Positions 37,262 through 48,599 of a stretch of 64,000 nucleotides of DNA are shown here, in pieces. How positions within the stretch are numbered: the first letter of the stretch is position 1; each line of letters opens with the position of its first letter. Where the stretch lies: assembly GCA_916613615.1 (NCBI GenBank), contig OU744733.1:34449939-34513938 (forward strand), read 5' to 3'. The notes under the pieces were generated by a model. The model did no database searches. It saw only the letters and a program-made list of their open reading frames with translations, and had not been told where the DNA came from. Both the position numbers and the translations under genes were made by a program. Origin of the DNA: Steromphala cineraria. Taxonomy: Eukaryota > Mollusca > Gastropoda > Trochida > Trochidae.

Positions 37262-37403
37262 AATACTAAACTCCGTCCAGTTTAATAACATATTTATGAA
37301 ACTCGTGGATAGTATTTGTATTTAACTCGCTTTCGCTCGTTAAATACGAATACCATCCACTCGTTTCATAAATATGTTATTAAACTGGACGTCGTTTAGT
37401 ATT
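37262..37403. repeat. Foldback F1: large palindrome with 68-bp arms
   Basis: Left arm AATACTAAACTCCGTCCAG to TATTTAACTCG; right arm CTCGTTAAATACGAATACC to CTGGACGTCGTTTAGTATT. The arms are nearly perfect inverted copies around a 5-bp centre, with CTCGCTTTCGCTCG in the middle. It can form a long hairpin. It abuts copy 2 of repeat A. Confidence 0.9.
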
Positions 37404-37408
37404 CTCTA

Positions 37409-37765
37409 TGTATCCACATTCCGAATTCCGAAACTTTTGCTTGATGAAGTTAGGATTGTCTGATGACAAAAAGTGAGGGGTAATACGAATTGAAATTTAT
37501 TATTGAGGGATAGAATGTACGCAAAAATCTGAAGATTGTAGGTGACAGGGGAAGGATGATGGCGTATAGATATAGTCCTTTTTTTATATGATTGAAGGTG
37601 AGATAATTCCGAATTCCGAAACTTTTGCTTGATGAAGTTAGGATTGTCTGATGACAAAAAGTGAGGGGTAATACGAATTGAAATTTATTATTGAGGGATA
37701 GAATGTACGTAAAAATCTGAAGATTGTAGGTGACAGGGGAAGGATGATGGCGAATAGATATAGTT
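37409..37765 (+). repeat. Dispersed repeat unit A, copies 2 and 3 in tandem
   Basis: Copy 2 runs to GATAATT at 37607, and copy 3 starts at once with CCGAATTCCGAAACTTTTGC and stops early at ATAGATATAGTT. Copies 2 and 3 are closer to each other than to copy 1, so the tandem step is recent. Confidence 0.88.
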
Positions 37766-38416
37766 ATCTTGCTAAACCTAATCTATAACTTAAACGACAG
37801 CAATGAAGGATGTATGCATGGATGATTGATGAATTCATGGTGCCTTATCTGCATTCAAGTATACCAATACCACAAGTCCATCTGCATAATGAATAAGTTG
37901 AATATCCTGATTTATTATAAGATTGGTGGTGAAATAAGATCTATCAATCAATATAAACCATATGTTATCAGTCACTAGTGACAATAACAATAAAATCCGT
38001 TCTCAGTCATTTGTGACTGATCATTTTAACAACAATGATCTGACGTCATCAAACAATGCTCTGACATCATGTTGTTATTTAAGTAAGCGGTTCTCTTTTG
38101 AGTCAATTCAACGTAACAGCACTGCAATTTTGATTTTATATACATCAAATTTAATGTTAAATTAACAGAAAATGTTTCTTTTCTCGATGAGATCAACATG
38201 GTATTTGTCAAGAAAATAAAAATATCCTCTAAATGTCTCTTTAAACGTTTTACATGCATCATTTCACAAGTTATCGGATGAGCATGCATTCAAAGCAGGA
38301 ATGCAACAAATTGGCTATCACAAATTAGCTATCCCTTGTTTTTTTAAAGTGACTCCAAAATATCCAGGGTGACAAGCGTCCCTAAACACAACCACATTGA
38401 AGACACTCATTGAATC

Positions 38417-38661
38417 ATCCTGTCTCAGGGTACAAACGTTACGCTAATTCCACTAATCTGTACCCTGGGCTCAGAAGCTAGATTGGCTTGCACGGCCAGA
38501 CTTTGGATATAGCCAATTAAATCTTTTTTCTTGTTTTTTATCGCGAAGGTGGCGAGAAAATGATTTCATTGGTGATATTCCAAGTCGGGCAGCGCGAGCG
38601 AATCTAGCTTCTGAGCCCAGGGTACAGATTTAAGTGGAGCTCGTACCCTGAAACAGGATGT
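38417..38661. mobile_element. Foldback F2, MITE-like, about 245 bp
   Basis: Left end CATCCTGTCTCAGGGTAC, then TCTGTACCCTGGGCTCAGAA, then GCTAGATT; the right end is its inverse (AATCTAGCTTCTGAGCCCAG, GGTACAGATTTAAGTGGAGC, GTACCCTGAAACAGGATG). Each arm carries GTACCCT twice. The spacer includes GGATATAGCCAATTAAATC. No coding capacity. Confidence 0.82.
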
Positions 38662-38899
38662 CGTTGAATATATAAAACCTTGTACAATGTCTACTGTAGA
38701 CATACATGTATGTAATCTTATCTTGATACGAAATTATTTATATAATGATCATATAACTATCATAATAAATCTTCCATTAACTTTCAGCATACTTTATCTT
38801 ATAAATATGTCAATAAACCAGTATTGTGAATTGGTTTCTCTAATTGCTTGGGCTATTCTTGATTTATATGTGTTATGTTACTAGTTTATTACTGGTGAA

Positions 38900-39045
38900 C
38901 ATTATACAATTATTGACTTCAGTTGAGGTGGATCCAATGGTTTATTGACCTCGGAACAGTTATGTTCACCGAAGCGAACATAAATTTCCGAGGTCAATAA
39001 ACCATTGGATTTACCGATAACTGAAGTCAACAACTGTTTTATAAT
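38900..39045. repeat. Foldback F3: palindrome with about 68-bp arms
   Basis: ATTATACAATTATTGACTTC to ACAGTTATGTTC, an 8-bp centre, then GAACATAAATTTCCGAGGTC to AACTGTTTTATAAT. Arms match with few differences (for example GGTTTATTGACCTCGG against CCGAGGTCAATAAACC). Confidence 0.88.
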
Positions 39046-39149
39046 ATGATTTATGAACGTTTCAGTTATTTAGTAAACTATTCAATTATTATTATTTTTT
39101 TTGAAGCAACTCTTTACGGCGCTGCTCGTAAGTGGCGATCTATTTTTAG

Positions 39150-39230
39150 CTCCAGGTCATTGGATTGTTATGTTGACCTCGCGTGACGTTTCCCGCGGTC
39201 AACATAAGGTTTGATCATTGTCTGTGACCA
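39150..39230. repeat. Foldback F4: diverged inverted repeat
   Basis: GGTCATTGGATTGTTATGTTGACC and, 13 bp later, GGTCAACATAAGGTTTGATCA with GTCTGTGACC. It includes the GTTATGTTGACC/GGTCAACATAA motif, similar in style to F3, 105 bp away. Confidence 0.6.
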
Positions 39231-39290
39231 CCTTCCTCGACCAATCAGAAGACAGATCACTCGTCCATCATATAATAAAACTTTATAATG

Positions 39291-40217
39291 TTATTTAAAT
39301 GTAACTGCAAAAAATGGGTCATTTGCAATTTAGAGTTTATTTATGGTTTCCACAAGTGCTCAAGTTCTCTAGTAATCAATCTCTTTTTCTTGGACTAAAG
39401 ACTAAAGAAGCGGAGATCACTGTTACTTGTTAAGTTATTCTATACTTTCTGTAATGTGAAGTTGAAGATGATCGACATGATCAAAAGAAGACCTAATACC
39501 AAAACTGACATTTATGGCCATGCAAGTAAAAGTTGGCAAAGATGTATGATATCAAATATAATATCTACAATAATATGATATTTTTTTTAAAAGATAAGAA
39601 TTATGGGTAATCATGGCTGAAATGAATCTGACCTTACATAAAATCATGTCCAAACTGAAACATGACCTATGTATGCTCAAGTCCAATTTATTAAAATTAT
39701 GTAGTTTCTAATAATTTTCAAATTCTAGGAATTTGCTCAAACCCCTTTTAAGATTTTTATGTTAAAATTTGAAATTCACTGAAATTGCCAGAAATCTCAG
39801 TGGGTTTGAAGAACCTTTAACCTACATTGAAATAAACAACCTTTGAAATTGACAACATTGGAGATGAAATTGAACTCCTTAACCTTTACCTGACATTAAG
39901 GGAACTTGAAGCTCAAACACATAAATACCCCTGTAAACTTTCAAATAAATACTCTGCAAAAGAAACTAAAGATTTTTTAACATACAAGACAAATCAATTC
40001 CAAAATTGATATGTTCGATTGAAACATCACTAAAGTTCCTATTTGTAATCGATTTAAACTTTTAGTTTAGGATGTGATTATAGACAGAGATTTGTCTTTC
40101 TGTTGTGAAAGGTCTTATCCTAAAGGGGAATGTCAAAATTGAAAATCATAATTTGATATTTAATCATATATATTGAAATAAAATTATTAGAATACTATAA
40201 CATCTGATTTATCAAAT
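39291..40217. other. Intronic stretch, nothing recognised
   Basis: AT-rich, no frame, no repeat. Confidence 0.45.
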
Positions 40218-40221
40218 ATTA

Positions 40222-40363
40222 GGGGCCACAGGGCCACCAAAGCTACAATTTATAATCCTCACTAGCCAAGGAGTCTGTACACAAAGTTTCAGCTTTCTAA
40301 GCCTTATGCTTCTGGAGAAGAAGATGAAAATATTTTTAGGGCGTGGCCCCTGTGGCCCTTATT
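40222..40363 (+). mobile_element. Pearl-type family P1, lone core unit
   Basis: GGGGCCACAGGGCCACCAAA through GGGCGTGGCCCCTGTGGCCC: one core repeat with neither terminus. Confidence 0.75.
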
Positions 40364-40779
40364 ATTACTTATTACTCCGTTTCAATATTCTAAATTTGGT
40401 AATTAAAGTGGTTAGATGACACAACTATACTATGCACACTTTGGTAATTTGCTTTTAGATTTGTCAATACTTTGAATGATACCATATCAGTCTACCTATT
40501 TAAAATCTGCTACAAAGTTCTACCATTGATTCCACATTATTGGTAAAAGGCTTCAACTGTTCTTGTTGAAGTGTCAGATCTAGAAGAGTTATAAGTATTC
40601 AAACAATTACTTGTTATATATTAGTATTCTATCTATCTATAACTGTATCTGATTCTTCTAAAGCAATGATCTGGAATATTTGAAAAGTAGTTTTTTTATT
40701 TTCCAAGCAACCATGCATAAGTGATACATTTTTGAATTTGTAATATTTCTTGAACACTAATTTATATATAGGGGTATTC

Positions 40780-42753
40780 AATCAATCTATCTATTGTTCT
40801 ATCTATATTTCTATTTATCTATCTATCTATCGTTCTATTGTTCAACCCATTGTTTTATCTATCTGTCATTCTATCTATTCATTGTTCTATCTATCCATCT
40901 GCCTATCTATTCCTCATTCTATCCATCTCCATGAATAATTCCATCCATCCATCTATTCATCATCCCATCATCCATCCATCTATCCAGCATTCTATCCATC
41001 CATCCATCCATCATTCTATCCATCCATCCATCCATCCATCTATCATTCTATCCAGCCATCCATCCATCATTCTATCCATCCATCCATCCATCCATCTATC
41101 ATTCTATCCATCCATCCATCCATCCATCATTCTATCCATCCATCCATCCATCCATCTATCATTCTATCCATCCATCCATCCATCCATCATTCTATCCATC
41201 CATCACTCTATCCATCCATCAATCCATCCATCACTCTATCCATCCATCAATCCATCCATCATTCTATCCATCCATCCATCCATCATTCTATCCATCCATC
41301 CATCCATCACTCTATCCATCCATCCATCCATCCATCATTCTATCCATCCATCCATCCATCACTCTATCCATCCATCAATCCATCCATCATTCTATCCATC
41401 CATCCATCCATCATTCTATCCATCCATCAATCCATCCATCATTCTATCCATCCATCCATCCATCTATCATTCTATCCAGCCATCCATCCATCATTCTATC
41501 CATCCATCCATCCATCCATCTATCATTCTATCCATCCATCCATCCATCCATCATTCTATCCATCCATCCATCCATCCATCTATCATTCTATCCATCCATC
41601 CATCCATCCATCATTCTATCCATCCATCACTCTATCCATCCATCAATCCATCCATCACTCTATCCATCCATCAATCCATCCATCATTCTATCCATCCATC
41701 CATCCATCATTCTATCCATCCATCAATCCATCCATCATTCTATCCATCCATCCATCCATCATTCTATCCATCCATCCATCCATCACTCTATCCATCCATC
41801 CATCCATCCATCATTCTATCCATCCATCCATCCATCACTCTATCCATCCATCAATCCATCCATCATTCTATCCATCCATCCATCCATCATTCTATCCATC
41901 CATCAATCCATCCATCATTCTATCCATCCATCCATCCATCATTCTATCCATCCATCCATCCATCACTCTATCCATCCATCCATCCATCCATCACTCTATC
42001 CATCCATCCATCCATCACTCTATCCATCCATCCATCCATCCATCAATCCACCAACCATCTATCCATCACTCTATCCATCCATCCATCCATCAGTCCATCC
42101 ATCCATCAATCACTCTATCCATCCATCCATCCATCCATCACTCTATCCATCCATCCATCCATCAGTCCATCCATCCATCAATCACTCTATCCATCAATCC
42201 ATCCATCATTCTATCCATCCATCCATCCATCACTCTATCCATCCATCAATCCATCCATCATTCTATCCATCAATCCATCCATCACTCTATCCATCCATCC
42301 ATCCATCATTCTATCCATCCATCCATCCATCACTCTATCCATCCATCCATCCATCCATCATTCTATCCATCCATCCATCCATCACTCTATCCATCCATCA
42401 ATCCATCCATCATTCTATCCATCCATCCATCCATCATTCTATCCATCCATCAATCCATCCATCATTCTATCCATCCATCCATCCATCACTCTATCCATCC
42501 ATCAATCCATCCATCATTCTATCCATCAATCCATCCATCACTCTATCCATCCATCCATCCATCACTCTATCCATCCATCCATCATTCTATCCATCCATCC
42601 ATCCATCATTCTATCCATCCATCCATCCATCACTCTATCCATCAATCAATCAATCCATCCATCATTCTATCCATCCATCCATCCATCACTCTATCCATCC
42701 ATCAATCCATCCATCATTCTATCCATCCATCCACCCACCCATCCATCCATCCA
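40780..42753. repeat. ATCT/ATCC tetranucleotide array, about 1.9 kb
   Basis: ATCT repeats at the left (40787-40920) pass into CCATCCATCCATCC blocks punctuated by CATTCTAT and CACTCTAT every 20-36 bp. Longer periods repeat, so it is a compound satellite. Because four-base runs have no stops in this frame, a 642-codon Ile-His-Pro-Ser frame results; it is not a gene. The right end stops about 25 bp from the 5' splice site of the exon at 42779-42886. Confidence 0.95.
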
Positions 42754-42778
42754 TGATCCCATCTAATTATTCCAGTAC

Positions 42779-42886
42779 CTGCTTCCTCTAGAGGCTGATC
42801 TGTTTCTAGGGTCTCTACCATTGATTCAACATATTTGGTGAGTCTCTTCAACTGTTCTTGTTCTAACATCTGCGCTTGAAGCTTAC
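42779..42886 (-). CDS. PTPRN: PTPRN-like short exon, helical segment
   Basis: Acceptor GCCTTTCAG ends at 42887; the donor GTACTG, weaker than GTAAGT, starts at 42778. It is 108 nt, phase 1 to phase 1. It encodes (G)[19 protein letters not shown], then [16 protein letters not shown], a strongly predicted amphipathic helix. A Leu-rich helical segment also lies upstream of the mature ectodomain in vertebrate IA-2. The intron next to the donor starts with only about 25 bp of ordinary sequence before a 1.9-kb tetranucleotide array. Confidence 0.78.
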
Positions 42887-43075
42887 CTGAAAGGCAATTT
42901 ATTGATATTTAAAGCATATGTACAAATGAATACTTAGTCTTAATTATCAATATACAAATAGGTTCAAGATGTGCAAAAACTTTGTAAAGGGGATTGGTAA
43001 TGATAAATTTATTTACTACCCATATGGTTGAAAATAAGTAGTGACATATTTTCAATATTAGTAATTGGTAATAAA

Positions 43076-43158
43076 GAAAGTATTACCCGAGAAAATGTTT
43101 CATATGAAACTCATGCAAATTTGTGTAAAACCCTCGCTTTCGCTCGGGTAATACAAAA
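43076..43158. repeat. Foldback F5: short inverted repeat sharing the F1 centre
   Basis: GTATTACCCGAG (43080-43091) is inverted as CTCGGGTAATAC (43143-43154). The right side is preceded by CCCTCGCTTTCGCTCGGG, the same CTCGCTTTCGCTCG core as F1. Confidence 0.7.
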
Positions 43159-44570
43159 ATTCACAATTGTTTCGTAAAAGTCATAGGACATACTTCCTCG
43201 AATAATAATCTCTATGTAAGGTGTATTCATAGACCTAATAACAAAGGATTTATTCTCTTCAAAATAGATTTATGAGCAAAATTGTTTGAAACATTGGTCA
43301 TCTTAAAATAAACAAATTTATTTTAAGAAAAAAAGTTAAACAAAAAAGTTTGGTTACTTTTTCAAATATACCCATTTGATGACTTAGTCATGAGAATAAA
43401 AAACCAATTTGATTCTTTCCATATGTTAAATTCTTTTATTATAAGACTAAAGAATAACAACGATTGCAAGTTGACAGAATTAATAAACTTTGTTAAAAAT
43501 ATCTAAATAATATAATTAAAACTTGAATACAACAAAGAACATTTTACTTGTGTTGTTTATTTGTGTATGCCAAAAATACTATCTAATCATTACAAAGTGT
43601 TTATTCAAAGAATGCCAATAAAAGAATCTTTACGGTTCTTTATTATGTTATAAAATAACCATAGGCAACCTCTTATAAAATCATGACAAAATAACAAATT
43701 AGTTCTAAATATAGCAAAGCATGATTAAATTAATATCTTTATCACACACAAAATAGATTTCTCATAAATTTTTCATATCTTTCATACATAACCAAGAACA
43801 GCCAGAATGACCTTAAGAAACAAGTGCATGCTTAATTATCTTTCTGACAAAACTGATATTTTGATAAATAACAAAGCTTTCTTGTATTAATTCCAACAAT
43901 CTCATCTATACAAATATATTCACTTTTTGCCAACAGGTGATTAAATCAACGTCCTCATAATTAACAGAGCTTTCTGAGAAATATTTAACAGGTGTTCTTG
44001 AAAATAGCACCAAAAACTGAAGATGAATTTCTATCAAAAATCTTGATGCAGTATCGTCCAAGCAGAAAATAATCCACTGTTTTATGTGTCAGGAATTTCC
44101 ATACAGCCCTCGTACTATTGAAGGCAAATAATGCTCTCTTAAAAAATCGGCAGAAGAATTTGACAGAATATGGCTAGAGTGACAGAAGACCAATACGCTA
44201 TTCATCAAACTCCGATTGAAGTCGGGCTTATTTCTAAGAGAAGGATGGTATCGTGAATAATCAACTAGCCTGGTAGGCGAAAGCCTTGTGGCCTCGCTAA
44301 GGTCCGAAACCTTTTGGACATCAACTAATTCACATTCGCAGTCCCAAGGCGACCCATAATACAATTCAATCTTTCAGATTGATTTAGGAATGGAAAATTT
44401 GAATAACACTGTAGCTTGTCATATTTAAGTCATGTTTGCGGAAAAATGAATTTGTGAGATAATTGACAGAGGGAGGAACATGGAAAAGCCTTTACGACCT
44501 GGGGTCAAACATTCTTGTTCATAAACGTCATGTCACGACAGGATTATGGTTTACACACAACAGATATTGC

Positions 44571-45001
44571 TCTTATCATATATTGATTTTTTTTTACACA
44601 ATAGAAAACACTAACTGAAATCCTCAGTTTTAAAGATTTAAACATATGACTTTTAATAACAAACTGTCTTATCCTGATTTAAATATTTAAGCTCAAAGTT
44701 TGATTAATAAAGAAAATAAGTAGTTTTATGGATGATCAACTTCTTTATTGTAGACACTAGTGATGTTTTGGTATAGATCCTTACTATTAGCTCTTATCAT
44801 ATATCGATTTTTTTTTCAACAAAAGAAAAAAGATTCATATGTACGACTTTTAATAACATAATATATTTCTAAACTGTCTTATCCTGATCTAAAATATTTA
44901 AGTTCAAAGTTTGATATATGAAAAAAACAAGGAGTTTATAGATGATCAACTTTCTTTTTAGTAGAAAGTAGTGATGTTTTGGTATAGATCCTTACTAATA
45001 G
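44571..45001. repeat. Direct duplication, about 215-bp unit, two copies
   Basis: CTTATCATATATTGATTTTT to GTATAGATCCTTACTATTAG recurs directly as CTTATCATATATCGATTTTT to GTATAGATCCTTACTAATAG with several indels. Confidence 0.8.
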
Positions 45002-46670
45002 TTTAATATATTAATATACAAAACTTTCATCAATTTACACAAAAAATATTTATATAATGTTTATATGTAAATAACTACAATTAAGAATTTTTTTTAAATT
45101 GGTAATTACTTTATTGGATGTTATACAGATTTTGTTGCAAATATGCAAGGGAATTAATAAGATCTTTTTTAAATGTTTTCATGCATGTAAGGATGGTCAT
45201 GCACATAAAACATATGTTGTCGTTATAGAAGTGATCTAAAATTGGCCATTAACACCCTTTATCAGACTGTACATGCATGGTTCCTTTTTATAAACTATAA
45301 ACTTGTATTTAATTATGGCAATAATTTTAATAACAATCTTAAATAGCGCTGTACATGAAAAAAAATACATATGCATATACAAACACGAAAAGGGGCTGAA
45401 AATATACACAATGTGAAAAGAAAGTCAAAAGTGTAGGAAAAGGTGAGATTTAGAATTTATGGCTAAACTAATACCATCCTTCAAATAATGAAAACTTCTC
45501 AAACATTCTAAAAGCCATTTACTAACATAAATTCTTATTTAACAATTTTAACTAAAAAATTACTTTTTTTTCATTTATTTTCCAAAAAAAAATTTCAACA
45601 CTTATTCAAGTTGTAATCTTCAAATCAACAATCATTTGAAGACAACTTAAAATTATTAAGACAAAAAACAAATTCTAATCCAAATTAAAACTTGTTCTCA
45701 TGTCAAAAAGTCAAAAGCATTCCATTTTATATTTTTGTCTTTCAATAATGATTCAACTGAGCTGTTGTCTGACATTTTGACCAATATTCTGTTGAAAGAC
45801 ATTTATCAAATCTACTTCCTCCCAAGAATCACAAAGGTCAAGGGAATTCAGTGAAATACAAGCATACAGATGATATCACATTGATATCATTACACGGTAA
45901 ATAGCAGAAATCGACACCGACATTATGACAGATATCATCAGGTGATTCCATCACCAGGCGTTCATTACAATTCTTCCATCGACATTGACAAAGGAGATCC
46001 TAAACTGTCCGTGAAGAGTTTAATGAATTTTGTCAAATACAACGTTCATTTCAACCTTTGTCCCAAGTGAGGTTAATTTAGTATATTGACAAAAAAGCCT
46101 TTTTTTCTTTTGATGTGATGATATTAATCAAGAAATTCATTTCATCAATGAACATAGGTGAAGTTGGTATTTTCATATGTGCGAGATGCAAAAAAAATAT
46201 TTATTTGGAAAATGGCTTTATTTAGTAGGTTTCTTAAGAATCATGTTAATTTTATTTTATTTACAAGGTTAAGGTTGTCCTTTTTATATATAAGTTGCAA
46301 AAAATATTCATTAGACCTATTATTAAAAGATGTTTTATAAATTTGGTCAAAGTGGCACTGAATGTTGTTGATAAAAGTGCTATTTTCATTCATGAGAAGG
46401 ACACAAGAATACTTGACAAACGTATATATATTATGTTCAAAACGTTATTGAAGTTAAGAATTTATACTGTTAGTCAACGACGTTCATACAGAGGAATTCA
46501 CCAAACAACTTACTGAAAACAATTTTATAACTTCAAGGGGTCACAATTCAGTTTATGCATATAATATTATAATACAAGTACTTGATTATAAGACAACCAA
46601 ATTAAAACATAGAGTGAGGGCTGCGCTAAGTCCTACGCTATGGAGATGGATCGAAATAATGGAGTTTCCA

Positions 46671-46778
46671 AATTTTAATTGTGATGTTTTAGGGGTCCTT
46701 TGACCCTCGATCTTCATCAGACCTTCATCAGATCTTATGAAGGTGGTCAAACGACCCCCGAAACATCACAATTAAAAT
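46671..46778. repeat. Foldback F6 next to the SINE tail
   Basis: TTTTAATTGTGATGTTTTAG, then GGGTCCTTTGACC, is inverted as GGTCAAACGACCCCCGAAAC, then ATCACAATTAAAA. The loop holds two CTTCATCAGA repeats. Hairpins of this kind with a final CGAAAC are common near the 3' ends of metazoan retroelements. Confidence 0.75.
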
Positions 46779-47004
46779 AATAATAATGATTATAATTATA
46801 ACAACATTTTATTATCCACAGTACAAGTACATGTTGGAAATTTGGCACTCGGCAGCCACGGTGCAGCGCCAGTTAAATCAGTGTTCTGCCTTTACAATGC
46901 TGAGTGTCCCACCTTCTAACGTCTTTTGGTATGACGCGACCGGGAATCGAACCCCGGTCTTCCGGGTGACGAGCAGACACTCTACCACTGAGCTACGTCC
47001 CGGG
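46779..47004 (-). mobile_element. SINE family S2 with tRNA-like head
   Basis: Head (minus strand, from 47004 leftwards): GTAGCTCAGTGGTAGAGTG (A box), CTCGTCACC anticodon-loop region resembling tRNA-Asp, and GGGGTTCGATTCC (B box). Body: shared with the copy at 26.88 kb (CAGCGCCAGTTAA, CAATGCTGAGTGTC). Tail: ATTATT repeats at 46776-46800. The acceptor stem does not pair and the T stem has a mismatch, so it is not a working tRNA gene. The 73-aa plus frame is not coding. Confidence 0.78.
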
Positions 47005-47253
47005 TAATGTGGAAACTTTCACGAGTCTCATTTCTGTGTTTAAACAGTTCTCCCCCACATGCTTCAAGGGGGTAACATGTCTTTGTTGATTTCTATTTGA
47101 CAATGTGCAAAAGAAGAGCACACAAGTGATTTCTGTTTCCACAAAAATGTCCCCCTATAACTGTATGTCCTTTTAAAGAATTAACAATAGCCGATCCAGG
47201 GGATAATGTTTGGGGATTAATCCCTCCACCCCTTTTAAACTATAAATCTGAAT

Positions 47254-47723
47254 CTAAGGCTGCGTTCGTTTTGACTCACTCGAGTGTAATCTTGCGCATG
47301 CTCGGATGGCACTAAGAGCATCGACTTAAATGCTCTACTGAGTGTCGCACTTGGTTGCCTAGCTGTAAACAATATGGCCAAAAAATTGAATTGATCGCAA
47401 ACATTTAATCAGTTTAATTCTAACAACACATAGTCTTCAAAATCAACGATATGATATTGTTTTCCTTGAACCAAATCTATACCTCACATCGGTTTGTTGC
47501 AATTGTGTTAAAACAGAATTATATTGAGGTAAGCATATCTTTGGTATGTTATAAACACCGTGTCAATTGACTTACTTCTGTTACTCTCACGACCTCCCTC
47601 CCCGATTTAGCAGGAGGGACATTGAGTGACTCTAGAGTGCACACGAGAGTGACTCTATGTTCGTTCGATTAGGAATTTCATCGCTCGTGCGACACACTCT
47701 GTGCAAAACGAACGCAGCCCTAA
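47254..47723. mobile_element. Harbinger-like MITE, about 465 bp
   Basis: Ends GGCTGCGTTCGTTTTG and CAAAACGAACGCAGCC are perfect inverted repeats over 16 bp, flanked by TAA (or CTAA) on both sides. TAA/TTA duplications and GGCTGCG-type ends suit the PIF/Harbinger superfamily. Sub-terminal repeats include ACTCTAGAGTG and GAGTGACTC. No transposase. Confidence 0.78.
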
Positions 47724-48100
47724 TTTTCCCTGATGAAACAAAGTAATTTTTCAACCTCCACCCCCAGTTTAATTATCTCAGGATCTATTTCTGATTAGAA
47801 ATGTCAGTTGTATCTTCAGTTTATATGCATCATTCATATTCATATTAGCAAGATGATATGTTATGACAAACCTGCTCATATTTATGACTTACTTGCTAAT
47901 TATGAATACTCACGACACGCATTCATCAAGAGAATCTTAATTATTGCTACTGCACGATATGCTTTGATATCCTTGATATATCTTGATGGATTATTGATAT
48001 TGCTTGTTTAGTATTTAATCTCTATCAGAAGGATGGGGCTCCTTTAAGTTAACAATCTCTACTAGCTAGGTCAACTATAACTAACTAACTATCAAATACC

Positions 48101-48599
48101 TTAAAGTGACACAGCTAGTATCTTTCTTAAAATTTTATTTGGTTTTGATAAGCTACAAAACATCTAATATGCTGATTGAAGTTCATATCTTATCACTTGA
48201 CTTGCAAATATATCCATTTATGCATAATATCTCTAAAATGCTTGATTTTATGGTAAAAACAAGAAAAGATCTCAAATACGTTTAATATTTGAAATTATGC
48301 ATCCAATTAATCTACCTATTAGTTACAATACCTAATAAACACTATCGAATCGAATATATCTTCCTGTTAGCTTATGACAAGGTTTCAAAATTACCCTTGG
48401 CGAATTTGCGCGCGCCACTCGAGCCACATTGTCCGGTTTTCGATCAAAATCCCGACTTTGAATGGCCGTATTTGTGCTCTAATGTACTGATTGACCTTAA
48501 TTTGTTATTTTCAGTAACAGTTAGTGGTTCTCGATGTAATAACATCGATTTCAAAATTTGACATATGTGATCCTATCAACATACTCTGTGTCACTTTAA
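48101..48599 (+). mobile_element. TTAA-flanked MITE, family T2 (copy 2)
   Basis: TTAAAGTGACACAGCTAGTAT to ATACTCTGTGTCACTTTAA, reverse complement of the copy at 10949-11446 with good identity, including GTCCGGTTTTCGATCAAAAT and CAGTTAGTGGTTCTCGATGT. The 90-aa frame inside is not a gene. Confidence 0.87.

Larger units (their letters stand above)
42887..46670. other. Intronic stretch
   Basis: AT-rich, with foldback F5 and a 220-bp duplication listed separately. The GC-balanced patch 44080-44560 has a 91-codon minus frame (44089-44364) with no recognisable motif or splice pair. 45840-46060 is similar. Plus frames at 46158-46516 are not convincing. Confidence 0.4.

Noticed and set aside
40838..42766. 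642-codon open frame of Ile, His, Pro and Ser
   Set aside because: Pure translation of the tetranucleotide array; the period guarantees an absence of stops.
44089..44364. A 91-codon minus-strand exon
   Set aside because: Better composition than its surroundings, but no motif, and the flanking exons already join in phase without it.
46671..46778. A hammerhead ribozyme (CTGATGA is present on the minus strand)
   Set aside because: The required GAAA after stem II and the third stem are not in place; the fold is better explained as a simple inverted repeat.
46930..47004. A tRNA-Asp gene on the minus strand
   Set aside because: A and B boxes and a GTC-bearing loop are present, but the acceptor stem does not pair, the T stem has a mismatch and position 33 is not T. 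The attached body and tail make it a SINE head.
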